Positions 7,775-16,440 of a stretch of DNA of 60,060 bases are shown one piece after another. Source of the stretch: Paenibacillus lignilyticus. Its GTDB lineage: Bacteria > Bacillota > Bacilli > Paenibacillales > Paenibacillaceae. Each line of letters starts with the position of its first letter. Within the stretch, counting starts at the first letter, position 1. The DNA is taken from NCBI RefSeq assembly GCF_017942085.1, contig NZ_JAGKSP010000023.1, forward strand, positions 1 through 60,060, in the 5' to 3' direction. A model generated the notes under the pieces. That model was not told the origin of the DNA. It did no database searches and saw only the letters and a list, made by a program, of their open reading frames with translations. Made by a program: the position numbers and the translations under genes.

Positions 7775-7819
7775 TCTCCACAAGGATGTGGAGAACTACC
7801 CAACTTCAAGGAGGAAGAA
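7775..7819 (+). promoter_or_regulatory. Probable CsrA-binding region in the hag leader
   Basis: TCTCCAC (7775-7781) pairs with GTGGAGA (7788-7794) around the loop AAGGAT, placing GGA in the loop as in high-affinity CsrA sites. A second GGA cluster is the Shine-Dalgarno itself (AAGGAGGAAG, 7808-7817). B. subtilis hag has the same two-site plan, where CsrA bridging blocks translation and FliW reverses it. Confidence 0.75.
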
Positions 7820-7823
7820 AAAA

Positions 7824-9539
7824 ATGAGAATTAATCACAACATCACAGCTTTGAACACACACCGTCAACTGGGTGCAAACAGCCAAGCAACAGCTAAAAA
7901 CATCGAGAAATTGTCTTCCGGTCTTCGCATCAACCGTGCAGGTGACGATGCAGCTGGTCTAGCAATCTCCGAAAAAATGCGTGGTCAAATCCGTGGTTTG
8001 GACATGGCTGCTAAGAACTCCCAAGATGGTATCTCCCTTATCCAAACAGCTGAAGGCGCTTTGAACGAAACTCACAGCATCCTTCAACGTATGCGCGAAC
8101 TTGCTAACCAATCGGCTAACGGAACTAACACTGACGCTGACCGCGGCGCGCTTCAAGATGAAATGAACCAACTGACTTCCGAGATCAACCGCGTAGGTAA
8201 CACTACTGAGTTCAATACTCAAAAGTTGCTTCAAGGCGACGGTAAAACTAGTCTCCAAGGTACTAACGGTGCATTTACTGATGCTTTGCTGGCGGGTGGC
8301 GTAACTACGCATACTCAAGCTACACAAACAGTGACATTGACTGCAGGGGCAACAGCAGGTCAAAATGTAAAACTCACACTTAACGGTCAAGAACTGACTT
8401 TAAACTTTAATGCTTCTGGTTCCAATGGCGGAGCTGCAAACGATAACGTTGTATACGGTGTAACGAGTAATTCTGCAAACGTAGCAATTGATGCAACTCC
8501 AGCGAATAATACTGCTACAACTGCAGCAGATGCTGTTACGGCTGCCATGAACAAAATGATTGATGCAAATGAATCACTTAAAGGTAACTTTAAAGTTAGT
8601 AATGTAGCTGGCGTAATTACGATTGCCGCAGTCTCCAAAGCAAACGGTGGTCAAAGCTTTGGTGCACAAGGTAACATCGCTGCTTCCGCTGGTACAGTTA
8701 CTGGTGCGGCTTCCGGTACTGCAAGCGTTGGGACTTCGGTTGATACGCAAGCGACAGCAGGGGTAACATTTACTGTAGCCAATGCTGCAGCAGCTGCTAA
8801 GCTTGTTGGAACTGGTCTGACAATTAACGGTCAACAAATCGAGTTCTATGATGCAACAAAAGGTGCATACACAGGCAAAGCAAATGGCGTAGACATTGCT
8901 GGAGCAGCAAATGCTACTGATGTTGTCAAAGCTATCGTAGATACTCTTGGATCTAAACTAGATGGCGTAACATTGACTGCAGCGGCAGGCGTACTGAATG
9001 TTACTGCTACAACTGCTAAAGGTGCAGATGGTAACGGAATTACTGTACAAAACGGCGGAGTTCAAAAAGAATTCGAAACTAGCTTCCAAATCGGTGCTAA
9101 CACTGGCCAATCCATGAGCTTGACAATCAACGACATGCGCTCTAAAGCACTGGGAATCACAGCAACTGCTGGTACTGCTGGTTTCACTACTGCTAACTCC
9201 GTAACAAACGGAACTAACGACGTTAAAGGCGAGGCTGCTTTGAACATCTCTACTAAAGACGATGCTGCTAAAGCAATTGCAATTCTTGATAAAGCAACTG
9301 CGTCTGTTTCCAGCGAGCGTTCTAAACTAGGAGCAGTTCAAAACCGTCTTGAGCACACGATCAACAACTTGGGAACAGCTTCAGAGAACCTGACTGCAGC
9401 TGAATCCCGTATCCGTGACGTTGATATGGCGAAAGAAATGATGGAGCAAACGAAAAACAACATCCTTGCTCAAGCTGCACAAGCTATGCTTGCACAAGCT
9501 AACCAACAACCACAAGGCGTTCTTCAATTGCTTCGTTAA
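7824..9539 (+). CDS. hag: Flagellin (filament protein), long form
   Basis: The 571-aa protein has the conserved flagellin ends: MRINHNITALNTHRQLGANS and LSSGLRINRAGDDAAGLAIS at the start, ending with ESRIRDVDMAKEMMEQTK and ILAQAAQAMLAQANQQPQ. Between about residues 145 and 425 lies a large Ala/Thr/Gly/Val-rich insert, making it far longer than the roughly 300-aa B. subtilis Hag. The insert seems to hold two related halves (see findings). ATG 7824 is chosen because AAGGAGGAAG is correctly spaced and the mature flagellin N-terminus begins here. Codon choice differs from its neighbours (many GCT, ACT, AAC codons), as expected for a very highly expressed gene. Confidence 0.97.
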   Translation: MRINHNITALNTHRQLGANSQATAKNIEKLSSGLRINRAGDDAAGLAISEKMRGQIRGLDMAAKNSQDGISLIQTAEGALNETHSILQRMRELANQSANGTNTDADRGALQDEMNQLTSEINRVGNTTEFNTQKLLQGDGKTSLQGTNGAFTDALLAGGVTTHTQATQTVTLTAGATAGQNVKLTLNGQELTLNFNASGSNGGAANDNVVYGVTSNSANVAIDATPANNTATTAADAVTAAMNKMIDANESLKGNFKVSNVAGVITIAAVSKANGGQSFGAQGNIAASAGTVTGAASGTASVGTSVDTQATAGVTFTVANAAAAAKLVGTGLTINGQQIEFYDATKGAYTGKANGVDIAGAANATDVVKAIVDTLGSKLDGVTLTAAAGVLNVTATTAKGADGNGITVQNGGVQKEFETSFQIGANTGQSMSLTINDMRSKALGITATAGTAGFTTANSVTNGTNDVKGEAALNISTKDDAAKAIAILDKATASVSSERSKLGAVQNRLEHTINNLGTASENLTAAESRIRDVDMAKEMMEQTKNNILAQAAQAMLAQANQQPQGVLQLLR

Positions 9540-9555
9540 TCTTAACGAACAACCA

Positions 9556-9590
9556 AGAGATCCTAGATTATCTAGGATCTCTTTTGTTTT
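9556..9590 (+). terminator. Terminator after hag
   Basis: AGAGATCCTAGAT (9556-9568) pairs perfectly with ATCTAGGATCTCT (9570-9582), followed by a T-rich tail. Confidence 0.9.
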
Positions 9591-9603
9591 GTATCTGTTC
9601 GTC

Positions 9604-9635
9604 AAAAAAGGCTTCTCTTTTGGAGAAGCCCTTTT
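9604..9635. terminator. Second, bidirectional-looking terminator after hag
   Basis: GGCTTCTC (9610-9617) pairs with GAGAAGCC (9623-9630); A residues flank it on the left and T residues on the right, so it could work on both strands or back up the first terminator. Confidence 0.75.
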
Positions 9636-9666
9636 TGCTAAACAGATACATTTTTTCACTAGGCTA

Positions 9667-9694
9667 TACAGGATTGCTCTTCAGACACCGATAT
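9667..9694 (+). promoter_or_regulatory. Candidate sigma-D promoter for flaG-fliDST
   Basis: ACCGATAT (9687-9694) differs from the sigma-D -10 at one base; TACA (9667-9670) lies 16 nt upstream as a one-mismatch -35. The B. subtilis counterpart yvyC is also sigma-D dependent. Confidence 0.6.
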
Positions 9695-9726
9695 AAGAAA
9701 TAATATACCATCGGGGGGAAAGCGTT

Positions 9727-10119
9727 ATGAATACGAATTTGCCAATCAGCAATTCTGTGCCCATAAGCAGTCCTATAACTAATACTGCCAGTGATCGGCA
9801 AGTCGTGTCAGATCAGCAGCCGAGTGCTGCACCTGCGCTTCAGAATGCAAGGGAATTAAAGCAAGCGGAGAACACGGGTGTAAAGGTGCCGCTTGGCGAA
9901 GAAATGTTGATTAAAGCGATCGAGAAAGCGAACAAAGCAGTCATGGGTGTGGCGACTTCTTGTGAATTTTCTATCCACGAGAAGACCAAGCAGATTATGG
10001 TGAAAGTCGTCGAGAAGGATACGGGCAGACTCATTCGAGAAGTACCGCCGGAAAAAATATTAAATATGGTTGCCGCAATGTGTGAGAACGCCGGAATTTG
10101 GATCGATGAGCGGAGATAG
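9727..10119 (+). CDS. flaG: FlaG-family flagellar protein
   Basis: FlaG proteins are small, flagellum-associated and thought to influence filament length. The 130-aa chain has a Ser/Pro/Gln-rich N-terminal half and the conserved C-terminal domain: CEFSIHEKTKQIMVKVVEKD, TGRLIREVPPEKILNMVAAM, then GIWIDERR. The strict RxVPPEK motif is diagnostic. It starts at ATG 9727 behind GGGGGG at 9713-9718 and is the first gene of the flaG-fliD-fliS-fliT unit, as yvyC is in B. subtilis. Confidence 0.93.
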   Translation: MNTNLPISNSVPISSPITNTASDRQVVSDQQPSAAPALQNARELKQAENTGVKVPLGEEMLIKAIEKANKAVMGVATSCEFSIHEKTKQIMVKVVEKDTGRLIREVPPEKILNMVAAMCENAGIWIDERR

Positions 10120-10146
10120 CAGCGTTAGAAGGAGGACTGTAACGAA

Positions 10147-11712
10147 ATGGTAATGAGGCTAAATGGAATGGCATCGGGCATGGATATCGACACTATCGTC
10201 AAGCAACTAATGACAGCAGGTAAGGTGCCGGCAGATAAACTAAAGCAGCAGAAGCAAACCGTGGAATGGCAACGTGATGCTTACAAGGATTTAAATAAGA
10301 AATTGCTTGATTTCCGCAATAATAAAGTCTTCAATTTCAAAGCAGATCGAACACTTGGCGCTAAGCTGACAACGATCAGTGGAGATAATCAAGTGTTTAC
10401 GGCCACCGCTAGGGCAGATGCGCCGATTGGTACAACATCGATTAAGGTCATGTCACTTGCGACTTCGGCGAAGATGACTGGCACCGATATCCGTCAAGCA
10501 CCCGCAGTTCCAACTGATCCTGCGTTCGACGCATCCAAAACGCTTGAAGATCAGAAGGCATTACTGAAAGTAACTCCTAATGTAGGCGCTGGAACGGACT
10601 ATTCCTTCAAAATAAACGGGACTCAAATCGATGTAGATACAAGTGTGGATTCTCTTAATGATGTGATCTCTCGTATTAACAAGACGACGAATGTGAACGC
10701 TTTTTATGATTCCTTCACAGGCCAAATTGGTTTTACGACGAAGGCGACAGGAACAAAAGCAGATATTAAAATCACGGATGATACTGGTGGTTTTGCTGCC
10801 AATATTCTAAAAATGCCTGCGGTGAGTGGAACAGGTCAAAACGCACTACTCGAGATTAACGGAATCGCCACTGAACGCGAAAGCAACTCGTTCACCGTCA
10901 ACAACATGGATATCGTCCTTAAGCAGAAGAGCGTATTTACAGGTGTAGCAGGGCAAGAAGCTGATCCTACCAAATATGTGGCCACTTCCATCGGGGTATC
11001 CACTGATACGACCAAGATAGTAGATTCCATTAAAACCTTCATTGCCGATTATAATGATGTACTGAAGACCTTGCAGGACAAAGTCGGTGAGAAGAAGAAT
11101 CGCGACTTCCAGCCCCTCACTGAAGAGCAGAGAGCGGATATGAAAGAAGACGATATTAAGCTCTGGGAGACGAAAGCCAAGACAGGGCTGTTGCATAATG
11201 ACAGTATATTCACTACGACGATTGCTTCTTTGCGGACGGTCACGTCAACGGTTGTAAACACCGGAAATGCTAACTACACTACCCTGAGTTCCATCGGAAT
11301 TGGATCAACCAATTATCTGGATAACGGTAAGCTGTCCATATTAGATGAAGAGAAGCTCAAGACAGCCATTGAGAAGGATCCGGATGCGGTATTGGCGCTA
11401 TTCTCGGCTGCCGGCAATGGGGATGCGGATCAATCGGATGTCGGGATTGTTCAGAAGATGTATGGTAACCTGAAAGGCACGCTTGAGAATCTCTCCAGCA
11501 AAGCAGGTACATCCTTATTCTCTGACGAGGTCTTGAAGTCGGACAGTATCATGGGTAAGCAACTCTCTAAGCTAAACGAGCAAATTGCAGCGTGGAACCG
11601 CCGTTTAGTGGACATGGAGGACAATTACTACAAGAAATTTACCGCAATGGAGACAGCGATCAGTAAGTTGAATTCCCAGTCGTCGAGTCTGATGAGCTCT
11701 ATTGGGGGCTAA
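10147..11712 (+). CDS. fliD: Flagellar filament cap protein FliD
   Basis: FliD (HAP2) caps the filament and inserts flagellin subunits. The 521 residues show the N-terminal motif LNGMASGMDIDTIVKQLM, a coiled region, a variable centre (residues 100-260), and the C-terminal domain with FIADYNDVLKTLQDKVGEK and a final helix around ISKLNSQSSSLMSSIGG. GGAGG at 10131-10135 precedes ATG 10147. The gene sits between flaG and its export partner fliS. Confidence 0.96.
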   Translation: MVMRLNGMASGMDIDTIVKQLMTAGKVPADKLKQQKQTVEWQRDAYKDLNKKLLDFRNNKVFNFKADRTLGAKLTTISGDNQVFTATARADAPIGTTSIKVMSLATSAKMTGTDIRQAPAVPTDPAFDASKTLEDQKALLKVTPNVGAGTDYSFKINGTQIDVDTSVDSLNDVISRINKTTNVNAFYDSFTGQIGFTTKATGTKADIKITDDTGGFAANILKMPAVSGTGQNALLEINGIATERESNSFTVNNMDIVLKQKSVFTGVAGQEADPTKYVATSIGVSTDTTKIVDSIKTFIADYNDVLKTLQDKVGEKKNRDFQPLTEEQRADMKEDDIKLWETKAKTGLLHNDSIFTTTIASLRTVTSTVVNTGNANYTTLSSIGIGSTNYLDNGKLSILDEEKLKTAIEKDPDAVLALFSAAGNGDADQSDVGIVQKMYGNLKGTLENLSSKAGTSLFSDEVLKSDSIMGKQLSKLNEQIAAWNRRLVDMEDNYYKKFTAMETAISKLNSQSSSLMSSIGG

Positions 11713-11730
11713 TAATAGGAGGAACCGTTG

Positions 11731-12117
11731 ATGCTGCAAGCACAGAAGAATAGATATCTCGACAACTCCGTCCAAACTGCTTCACCTGCACAATTGCTGA
11801 TTATGCTTTACGATGGCGCAATTCGCTTCTCGAAGGCGGCCATTCTGGCAATCAAAGAAGGTAAGAATGAGGACGCTCATCGTAATCTTGTAAAGGTTCA
11901 AGATATCGTTGCGGAGTTCGAAATTACGTTGGATCGTAATTCTGAAGTGGCTGAAGGGCTACTGAAGCTGTACGAATATTTCAAAACCCGTCTGAGAGAA
12001 GCGAACCTGAAGAAAGACGTAGTTCCTGTCGAAGAAGTGCTCGGTTATTTAACCGAACTTCGCGAAACCTGGATAGCTGCAGCCAAACCGGTGGCGAGCG
12101 TTCAGAGGAGCTCGTAA
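11731..12117 (+). CDS. fliS: Flagellin export chaperone FliS
   Basis: FliS binds the disordered C-terminus of flagellin and prevents early polymerisation; it also interacts with FliW in Bacillus. The 128-aa helical protein has the family pattern NRYLDNSVQTASPAQLLIML, then YDGAIRFSKAA and, later, LKLYEYFKTRLREAN. I prefer ATG 11731 over TTG 11728 because AGGAGG (11717-11722) is then 8 nt away. fliT follows 5 bp after the stop. Confidence 0.96.
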   Translation: MLQAQKNRYLDNSVQTASPAQLLIMLYDGAIRFSKAAILAIKEGKNEDAHRNLVKVQDIVAEFEITLDRNSEVAEGLLKLYEYFKTRLREANLKKDVVPVEEVLGYLTELRETWIAAAKPVASVQRSS

Positions 12118-12122
12118 TCGGA

Positions 12123-12464
12123 ATGGAAGCCATAAAAGAATTAGAGCAGTTGACGTTGCAGCTTGTAGCCGACATCCATGGAGCGACTGTTGAACAGATC
12201 GAAGACTTCCTGGACCGGAGAGGGAACATCATAGAGACGATTCAAGCTCAGTTTGCGCTCCGTCCGGCTGACAGCGCCAATCAGGAGCAGGTGAATCGGA
12301 TTCTTAGCTTCGACTCGCGCATTCTGGGGCGTATGGAAGAGCTTAAGCACGAAGCAACCCAAGGCATGGATAAATTCAACCGTGCCCGCGTTCAGCGGGA
12401 CGCCTACGGCGGCGGAGGGGCATACGGTGCAGACAACAGTATGTTCTTCGACGAGAGGAACTAG
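12123..12464 (+). CDS. fliT: Flagellar protein FliT
   Basis: This 113-aa mostly helical protein follows fliS by 5 bp, the normal place for fliT, the export chaperone of FliD. Two amphipathic helices (residues 1-40 and 55-95) are visible. Sequence conservation in FliT is poor across Bacillales, so the name rests mainly on position, size and helix pattern. The Gly/Tyr-rich tail (YGGGGAYG) is unusual. A terminator follows at once. Confidence 0.8.
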   Translation: MEAIKELEQLTLQLVADIHGATVEQIEDFLDRRGNIIETIQAQFALRPADSANQEQVNRILSFDSRILGRMEELKHEATQGMDKFNRARVQRDAYGGGGAYGADNSMFFDERN

Positions 12465-12502
12465 GCTTCTTACAATAAAATATCGTTGAACAATAATGAA
12501 AT

Positions 12503-12525
12503 GCACCCGCGTGGGTGCTTTTTTT
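12503..12525 (+). terminator. Terminator after fliT
   Basis: GCACCC (12503-12508) and GGGTGC (12513-12518) form a short G/C-rich stem with loop GCGT, then seven T residues. Confidence 0.9.
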
Positions 12526-12584
12526 GTGGATGGCGAAAAAATTAAACCAATGAAATCAATAATGTATTCGCTTACAAAAACTTA

Positions 12585-12614
12585 TTGACAATATTGTGAA
12601 GTGGGTGTTATATT
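12585..12614 (+). promoter_or_regulatory. Sigma-A promoter for the cold-shock gene
   Basis: A perfect TTGACA (12585-12590) is followed after 18 nt by TATATT (12609-12614, 5 of 6). The transcript would have a leader of about 50 nt. Confidence 0.7.
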
Positions 12615-12674
12615 CGATTTGTGGGCCACGCCTAGTGATCTCGCAGCTATTTGAAGATGAAGGGAATGTTCTCA

Positions 12675-12872
12675 ATGCAAGGTAAAGTTAAATGGTTTAA
12701 CGCAGAAAAAGGTTACGGTTTCATCGAGACAGAACAAGGCGGCGACGTATTCGTACATTTCTCCGCAATCCAATCCGAAGGTTTCAAAACACTTGAAGAA
12801 GGCCAATCCGTAGAGTTCGACATCGTCGAAGGCGCGCGTGGTCCTCAAGCTGCAAACGTTACTAAACTGTAA
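12675..12872 (+). CDS. Cold-shock protein (CspA/CspB family)
   Basis: This is a single OB-fold RNA/DNA chaperone of 65 residues. It starts MQGKVKWFNAEKGYGFIE, so RNP1 (KGYGFI) and RNP2 (VFVHF) are both present, and it ends in the usual PQAANVTKL. The frame is open further upstream, with in-frame TTG 12651 and ATG 12657 and 12666, but ATG 12675 has AAGGGA 9 nt away and gives the standard family length. Codon use is strongly biased as in abundant proteins. It is a monocistronic unit with its own promoter and terminator, placed between fliT and hpf, where B. subtilis has none to my knowledge. Confidence 0.95.
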   Translation: MQGKVKWFNAEKGYGFIETEQGGDVFVHFSAIQSEGFKTLEEGQSVEFDIVEGARGPQAANVTKL

Positions 12873-12933
12873 TCATACCGCTGTTAAGCGGCCACATAAT
12901 AAATGGTACGCGCTTAACCGAATGATCGGCAGA

Positions 12934-12957
12934 AGCCCTGGGCAACCAGGGCTTTTT
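12934..12957 (+). terminator. Terminator after the cold-shock gene
   Basis: AGCCCTGG (12934-12941), loop GCAA, CCAGGGCT (12946-12953), then a T run. Confidence 0.9.
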
Positions 12958-13038
12958 CTTATTTTTACCCGCGGTTCTACTACTAGAAACTTCCAACTAT
13001 TAAATTATTAAATAATTCACAAAATACTGAAAATATCT

Positions 13039-13067
13039 TTGAGATCGCCCACATAGGGTGTTATAAT
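13039..13067 (+). promoter_or_regulatory. Sigma-A promoter for hpf
   Basis: TTGAGA (13039-13044, 5 of 6) and TATAAT (13062-13067, perfect) are 17 nt apart, 27 bp before the hpf start codon. Confidence 0.8.
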
Positions 13068-13094
13068 AAGACTATGTAAAAGGAGGAATGCCAC

Positions 13095-13640
13095 ATGAAA
13101 TACAACATTCGAGGTCAACACATCCTGGTGACAGACGCCTTGCGCGAATATGTCGAGAAGAAGCTAAGCCGCCTAGAAAAGTATTTTGAAGAGCCGTTTA
13201 CCTCCGAGACAAACGTTACAATGTCAGTTACGAAAGGCAAGCATGTTATTGAAGTCATGATTCCACTCTCGAACGCGATGCTAAGAGCAGAGGAGAAGAG
13301 CGAGGATATGTACGCCTCCATTGACTTGGTAGTGGACAAACTGGATCGTCAGATTCGCAAACATAAAACTAAAATCAACAGCCGATATCGCAAAGAAAGC
13401 GGCATTCGCACGATGTTCAAAGACGACGGCGCAGCCGTTCGGGTACTGGAGGAGGAAGAAGACTACGAGCTTGTTCGAACGAAACGCTTCCTATTAAAGC
13501 CGATGGATGTAGAAGAAGCGATTTTGCAAATGAACATGGTGGGACACAGCTTCTTCATGTTCGCGAATGCGACAACCAAAGAAGTGAATGTTGTTTATAA
13601 ACGCAGCGACGGTCGATATGGATTAATTGAAGCGGACTAA
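13095..13640 (+). CDS. hpf: Long-form ribosome hibernation promoting factor
   Basis: Long HPF joins two 70S ribosomes into inactive 100S dimers in stationary phase. At 181 aa the protein has both parts: an N-terminal S30AE domain (residues 1-100, with DALREYVEKKLSRLEKYF) that sits in the decoding groove, and a C-terminal dimerisation domain (residues 125-181, RTKRFLLKPMDVEEAILQMN, then GHSFFMFAN, YKRSDGRYGLIE). Shine-Dalgarno AAAGGAGG precedes ATG 13095. It lies directly before secA, as yvyD does in B. subtilis, with its own promoter and terminator. Confidence 0.97.
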   Translation: MKYNIRGQHILVTDALREYVEKKLSRLEKYFEEPFTSETNVTMSVTKGKHVIEVMIPLSNAMLRAEEKSEDMYASIDLVVDKLDRQIRKHKTKINSRYRKESGIRTMFKDDGAAVRVLEEEEDYELVRTKRFLLKPMDVEEAILQMNMVGHSFFMFANATTKEVNVVYKRSDGRYGLIEAD

Positions 13641-13653
13641 TATGGAATTCATC

Positions 13654-13680
13654 GGGCCCTGGGAAACCGGGGCTCTTTTT
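13654..13680 (+). terminator. Terminator after hpf
   Basis: GGGCCCTGG (13654-13662), loop GAAA, CCGGGGCTC (13667-13675) with two G-U pairs, then five T residues. Confidence 0.85.
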
Positions 13681-13809
13681 GCTTAAGGATCGTCATAAGG
13701 CTCTCTCAATCGGCATATAATGGAGACGCCGCTCGGGGCAACCGGCAAGAAATACAGGATCCGAGCGGGTTTGCGTGCACAATCCAGCTTCTCCCTCAGG
13801 GGGCCAACA

Positions 13810-13838
13810 TTGCGGGAACTGCCGCAAACTGATACAAT
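13810..13838 (+). promoter_or_regulatory. Candidate sigma-A promoter for secA
   Basis: TTGCGG (13810-13815) and TACAAT (13833-13838) are 17 nt apart. The -35 is poor (3 of 6) and the spacer holds an inverted repeat (TTGCGG/CCGCAA), so this is tentative. The rest of the 200-bp leader has another inverted repeat, CGCTCGG (13730) with CCGAGCG (13761). Confidence 0.35.
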
Positions 13839-13875
13839 TTATGCAAACAGGCGTAACAGACGAAAGGGGAAGACC

Positions 13876-16383
13876 ATGCTCGGACTTGTAAAGAAATTAT
13901 TCGGAGACGCCAACGAACGTGAGATTAAGCGTCTAATGCGTACGGTGGAGGAAATTAACGGCCTTGAGCCGCAAGTTTCCAAGTTGTCAGATGATGGACT
14001 TCGTGAGAAGACGGAGGAATTTAAAGCACGTCTCGAAAAGGGTGAGGATATTGATACCCTGCTTCCAGAGGCGTTTGCTGTTGTGCGAGAAGCTTCCAAA
14101 CGCGTTCTGGACAAGCGCCATTACGACGTACAGCTGATCGGCGGTATGGTGCTTCACGAAGGCCAAATTGCGGAGATGAAGACCGGTGAAGGTAAAACGC
14201 TCGTCGCTACCCTTGCCGTTTATTTGAACGCGCTTCTGGGCAAAGGCGTTCATGTCGTTACGGTCAATGACTACTTGGCTACGCGTGACAGCGAGCAAAT
14301 GGGTCAGCTCTATAAATTCTTAGGCTTAACTGTCGGTGTTAACCTGCATGGCCTCAATCATGATGAGAAGCAAGCAGCTTACGCATGCGATATCACATAC
14401 GGAACGAACAATGAGTTTGGATTCGACTACTTGCGTGACAACATGGTCCTGTACAAAGAACAAATGGTACAGCGTCCGCTTTATTATGCCATTATTGACG
14501 AAGTCGACTCCATCCTTGTCGATGAAGCTCGTACACCGCTTATTATTTCCGGTCAGGCGGCCAAATCGACGGAGCTGTATTTTGCGGCGGATCGGTTTGC
14601 GACACGTTTGAAGGTAGAAGAAGATTATACGGTTGATGTGAAAGTGCGTTCGGTCACGTTGACGGATGCAGGCGTGGAGAAAGCGGAGAAAGCATTCGGC
14701 ATCGAGAACTTATTCGATCATGCCAATGTAACGCTCAACCATCACATCCAGCAAGCGCTCAAAGCGCATGTCATTATGAAACGCGACGTAGACTACGTTG
14801 TACAAGATGAAGAAGTTATCATTGTCGATGAGTTTACGGGCCGTCTAATGGCCGGCCGCCGTTACAGCGACGGATTGCACCAAGCGATCGAAGCGAAAGA
14901 GCAAATTAAAGTACAGAACGAGAGCATGACGCTCGCGACGATTACATTCCAGAACTACTTCCGGATGTACCGCAAGCTGTCCGGTATGACAGGTACAGCA
15001 AAGACGGAGGAAGAAGAGTTCAAGAAAATTTACGGTCTTGAAGTTATTCAAGTGCCGACCAACCGGAAGAATATCCGTGAAGACATTGCGGATGTGGTTT
15101 ATAAAACGGAGAACGGCAAGTTCAAAGCGGTCGTTGAAGAAATCGTGAAACGCCACAAGAACAAACAGCCTGTGCTCGTAGGTACCGTTTCCATCGAGAA
15201 CTCCGAGAAGCTCTCCGAGATGCTGAAGAAACGCGGCATTACGCATAAAGTATTGAACGCGAAGTACCATGCCGAGGAAGCTGAAATTATTTCTCGCGCG
15301 GGTCAATCCGAGTCCGTTACGATTGCAACGAACATGGCGGGTCGCGGTACCGATATTTTGCTTGGGGATGCGGTTGACGGTATCGGCGGCTTGCATATTA
15401 TCGGTACGGAGCGCCATGAGAGCCGTCGTATCGATAACCAGCTGCGCGGTCGTGCCGGTCGTCAAGGGGACCCGGGTTCCTCGCAGTTCTACCTGTCGCT
15501 CGAGGATGAGCTTATGCGCCGTTTCGGCTCTGAGAACATCATGGGCATGATGGAGCGTCTTGGCTTCGAAGAAGATCAACCGATCGAGAGCCGCCTGATC
15601 ACCCGTGCGATCGAATCCGCGCAGAAACGCGTAGAGGGCAACAACTTCGATCAACGTAAAATCGTCTTGCAATACGATGACGTCATGAACCAACAACGTG
15701 AAATTATCTACAAGCAGCGCCGCGAAGTGCTCTTCTCCGAGAACATCCGCGAAATCGTGCTTGAGATGATCAAGCCTGTCATTGCGAAGATCGTAGAAGC
15801 TCACTGTCCGTCCGATGACGTACCGGAGAACTGGGAGCTGCAAGAAATCGTGGATTACGCGGAAGGCAACTTCCTGAACGAGGGCAGCATCACGAAAGAT
15901 GATCTATGGGGCAAAGAGCCGGAAGAAATCAATGATTTCTTGTACGGCAAAGTAATCGAGCTCTACGATCAGCGTGAAGAAGGAATCGGTCCGGAGACGA
16001 TGCGTGAATTCGAGAAGGTTGTCGTGCTGCGTGCAGTAGACAGCAAATGGATGGATCACATCGATGCCATGGATCAGCTTCGCCAAGGTATCCACCTTCG
16101 TGCATATGGCGGTACAGATCCGCTTCGTGAATATCAATTCGAGGGCTTCGAGATGTTCAAGGAAATGATCGAGCATATTCAAGAAGAAGTGACGAAATAT
16201 ATCATGAAAGCACACGTGGAGAACAACCTGGAGCGCCAAGAGGTAGCGAAAGGTCAAACGGAATCCGGCGGAAGCAGCGAAATGCAGCAGAAGCGTCCGG
16301 TTCGCAAGGAAGAGCGCGTGCGTCGTAACGATCCGTGCCCATGCGGCAGCGGCAAGAAATACAAGCAATGCCATGGACAATAA
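13876..16383 (+). CDS. secA: Preprotein translocase ATPase SecA
   Basis: SecA is the ATP-driven motor that pushes preproteins through SecYEG. The 835-aa protein has motor domain 1 with Walker A TGEGKT (about residue 101) and DEVDSILVDEARTPL (about 205), the preprotein cross-linking region, NBD2 with the conserved ATNMAGRGTDI and GRAGRQGDPG motifs, the helical scaffold, and the C-terminal zinc finger CPCGSGKKYKQCHG used for SecB or lipid contact. The frame is open upstream, but AAAGGGGA places the start at ATG 13876, which gives the normal MLGLVKKLFGDANEREIKRL. Confidence 0.98.
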   Translation: MLGLVKKLFGDANEREIKRLMRTVEEINGLEPQVSKLSDDGLREKTEEFKARLEKGEDIDTLLPEAFAVVREASKRVLDKRHYDVQLIGGMVLHEGQIAEMKTGEGKTLVATLAVYLNALLGKGVHVVTVNDYLATRDSEQMGQLYKFLGLTVGVNLHGLNHDEKQAAYACDITYGTNNEFGFDYLRDNMVLYKEQMVQRPLYYAIIDEVDSILVDEARTPLIISGQAAKSTELYFAADRFATRLKVEEDYTVDVKVRSVTLTDAGVEKAEKAFGIENLFDHANVTLNHHIQQALKAHVIMKRDVDYVVQDEEVIIVDEFTGRLMAGRRYSDGLHQAIEAKEQIKVQNESMTLATITFQNYFRMYRKLSGMTGTAKTEEEEFKKIYGLEVIQVPTNRKNIREDIADVVYKTENGKFKAVVEEIVKRHKNKQPVLVGTVSIENSEKLSEMLKKRGITHKVLNAKYHAEEAEIISRAGQSESVTIATNMAGRGTDILLGDAVDGIGGLHIIGTERHESRRIDNQLRGRAGRQGDPGSSQFYLSLEDELMRRFGSENIMGMMERLGFEEDQPIESRLITRAIESAQKRVEGNNFDQRKIVLQYDDVMNQQREIIYKQRREVLFSENIREIVLEMIKPVIAKIVEAHCPSDDVPENWELQEIVDYAEGNFLNEGSITKDDLWGKEPEEINDFLYGKVIELYDQREEGIGPETMREFEKVVVLRAVDSKWMDHIDAMDQLRQGIHLRAYGGTDPLREYQFEGFEMFKEMIEHIQEEVTKYIMKAHVENNLERQEVAKGQTESGGSSEMQQKRPVRKEERVRRNDPCPCGSGKKYKQCHGQ

Positions 16384-16440
16384 GCCTGCCTATTGCATAA
16401 GGTAGGGCAACGAAGTTAATTTTGAGGTGAAGCGACCGTC

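Noticed and set aside
13681..13875. SecM-like arrest peptide upstream of secA
   Set aside because: The frame upstream has no ribosome site and no arrest motif; it is simply open into secA.
14845..15843. A 332-codon open frame opposite secA
   Set aside because: It is an antisense shadow of a strongly conserved gene and has no family match that I can see.
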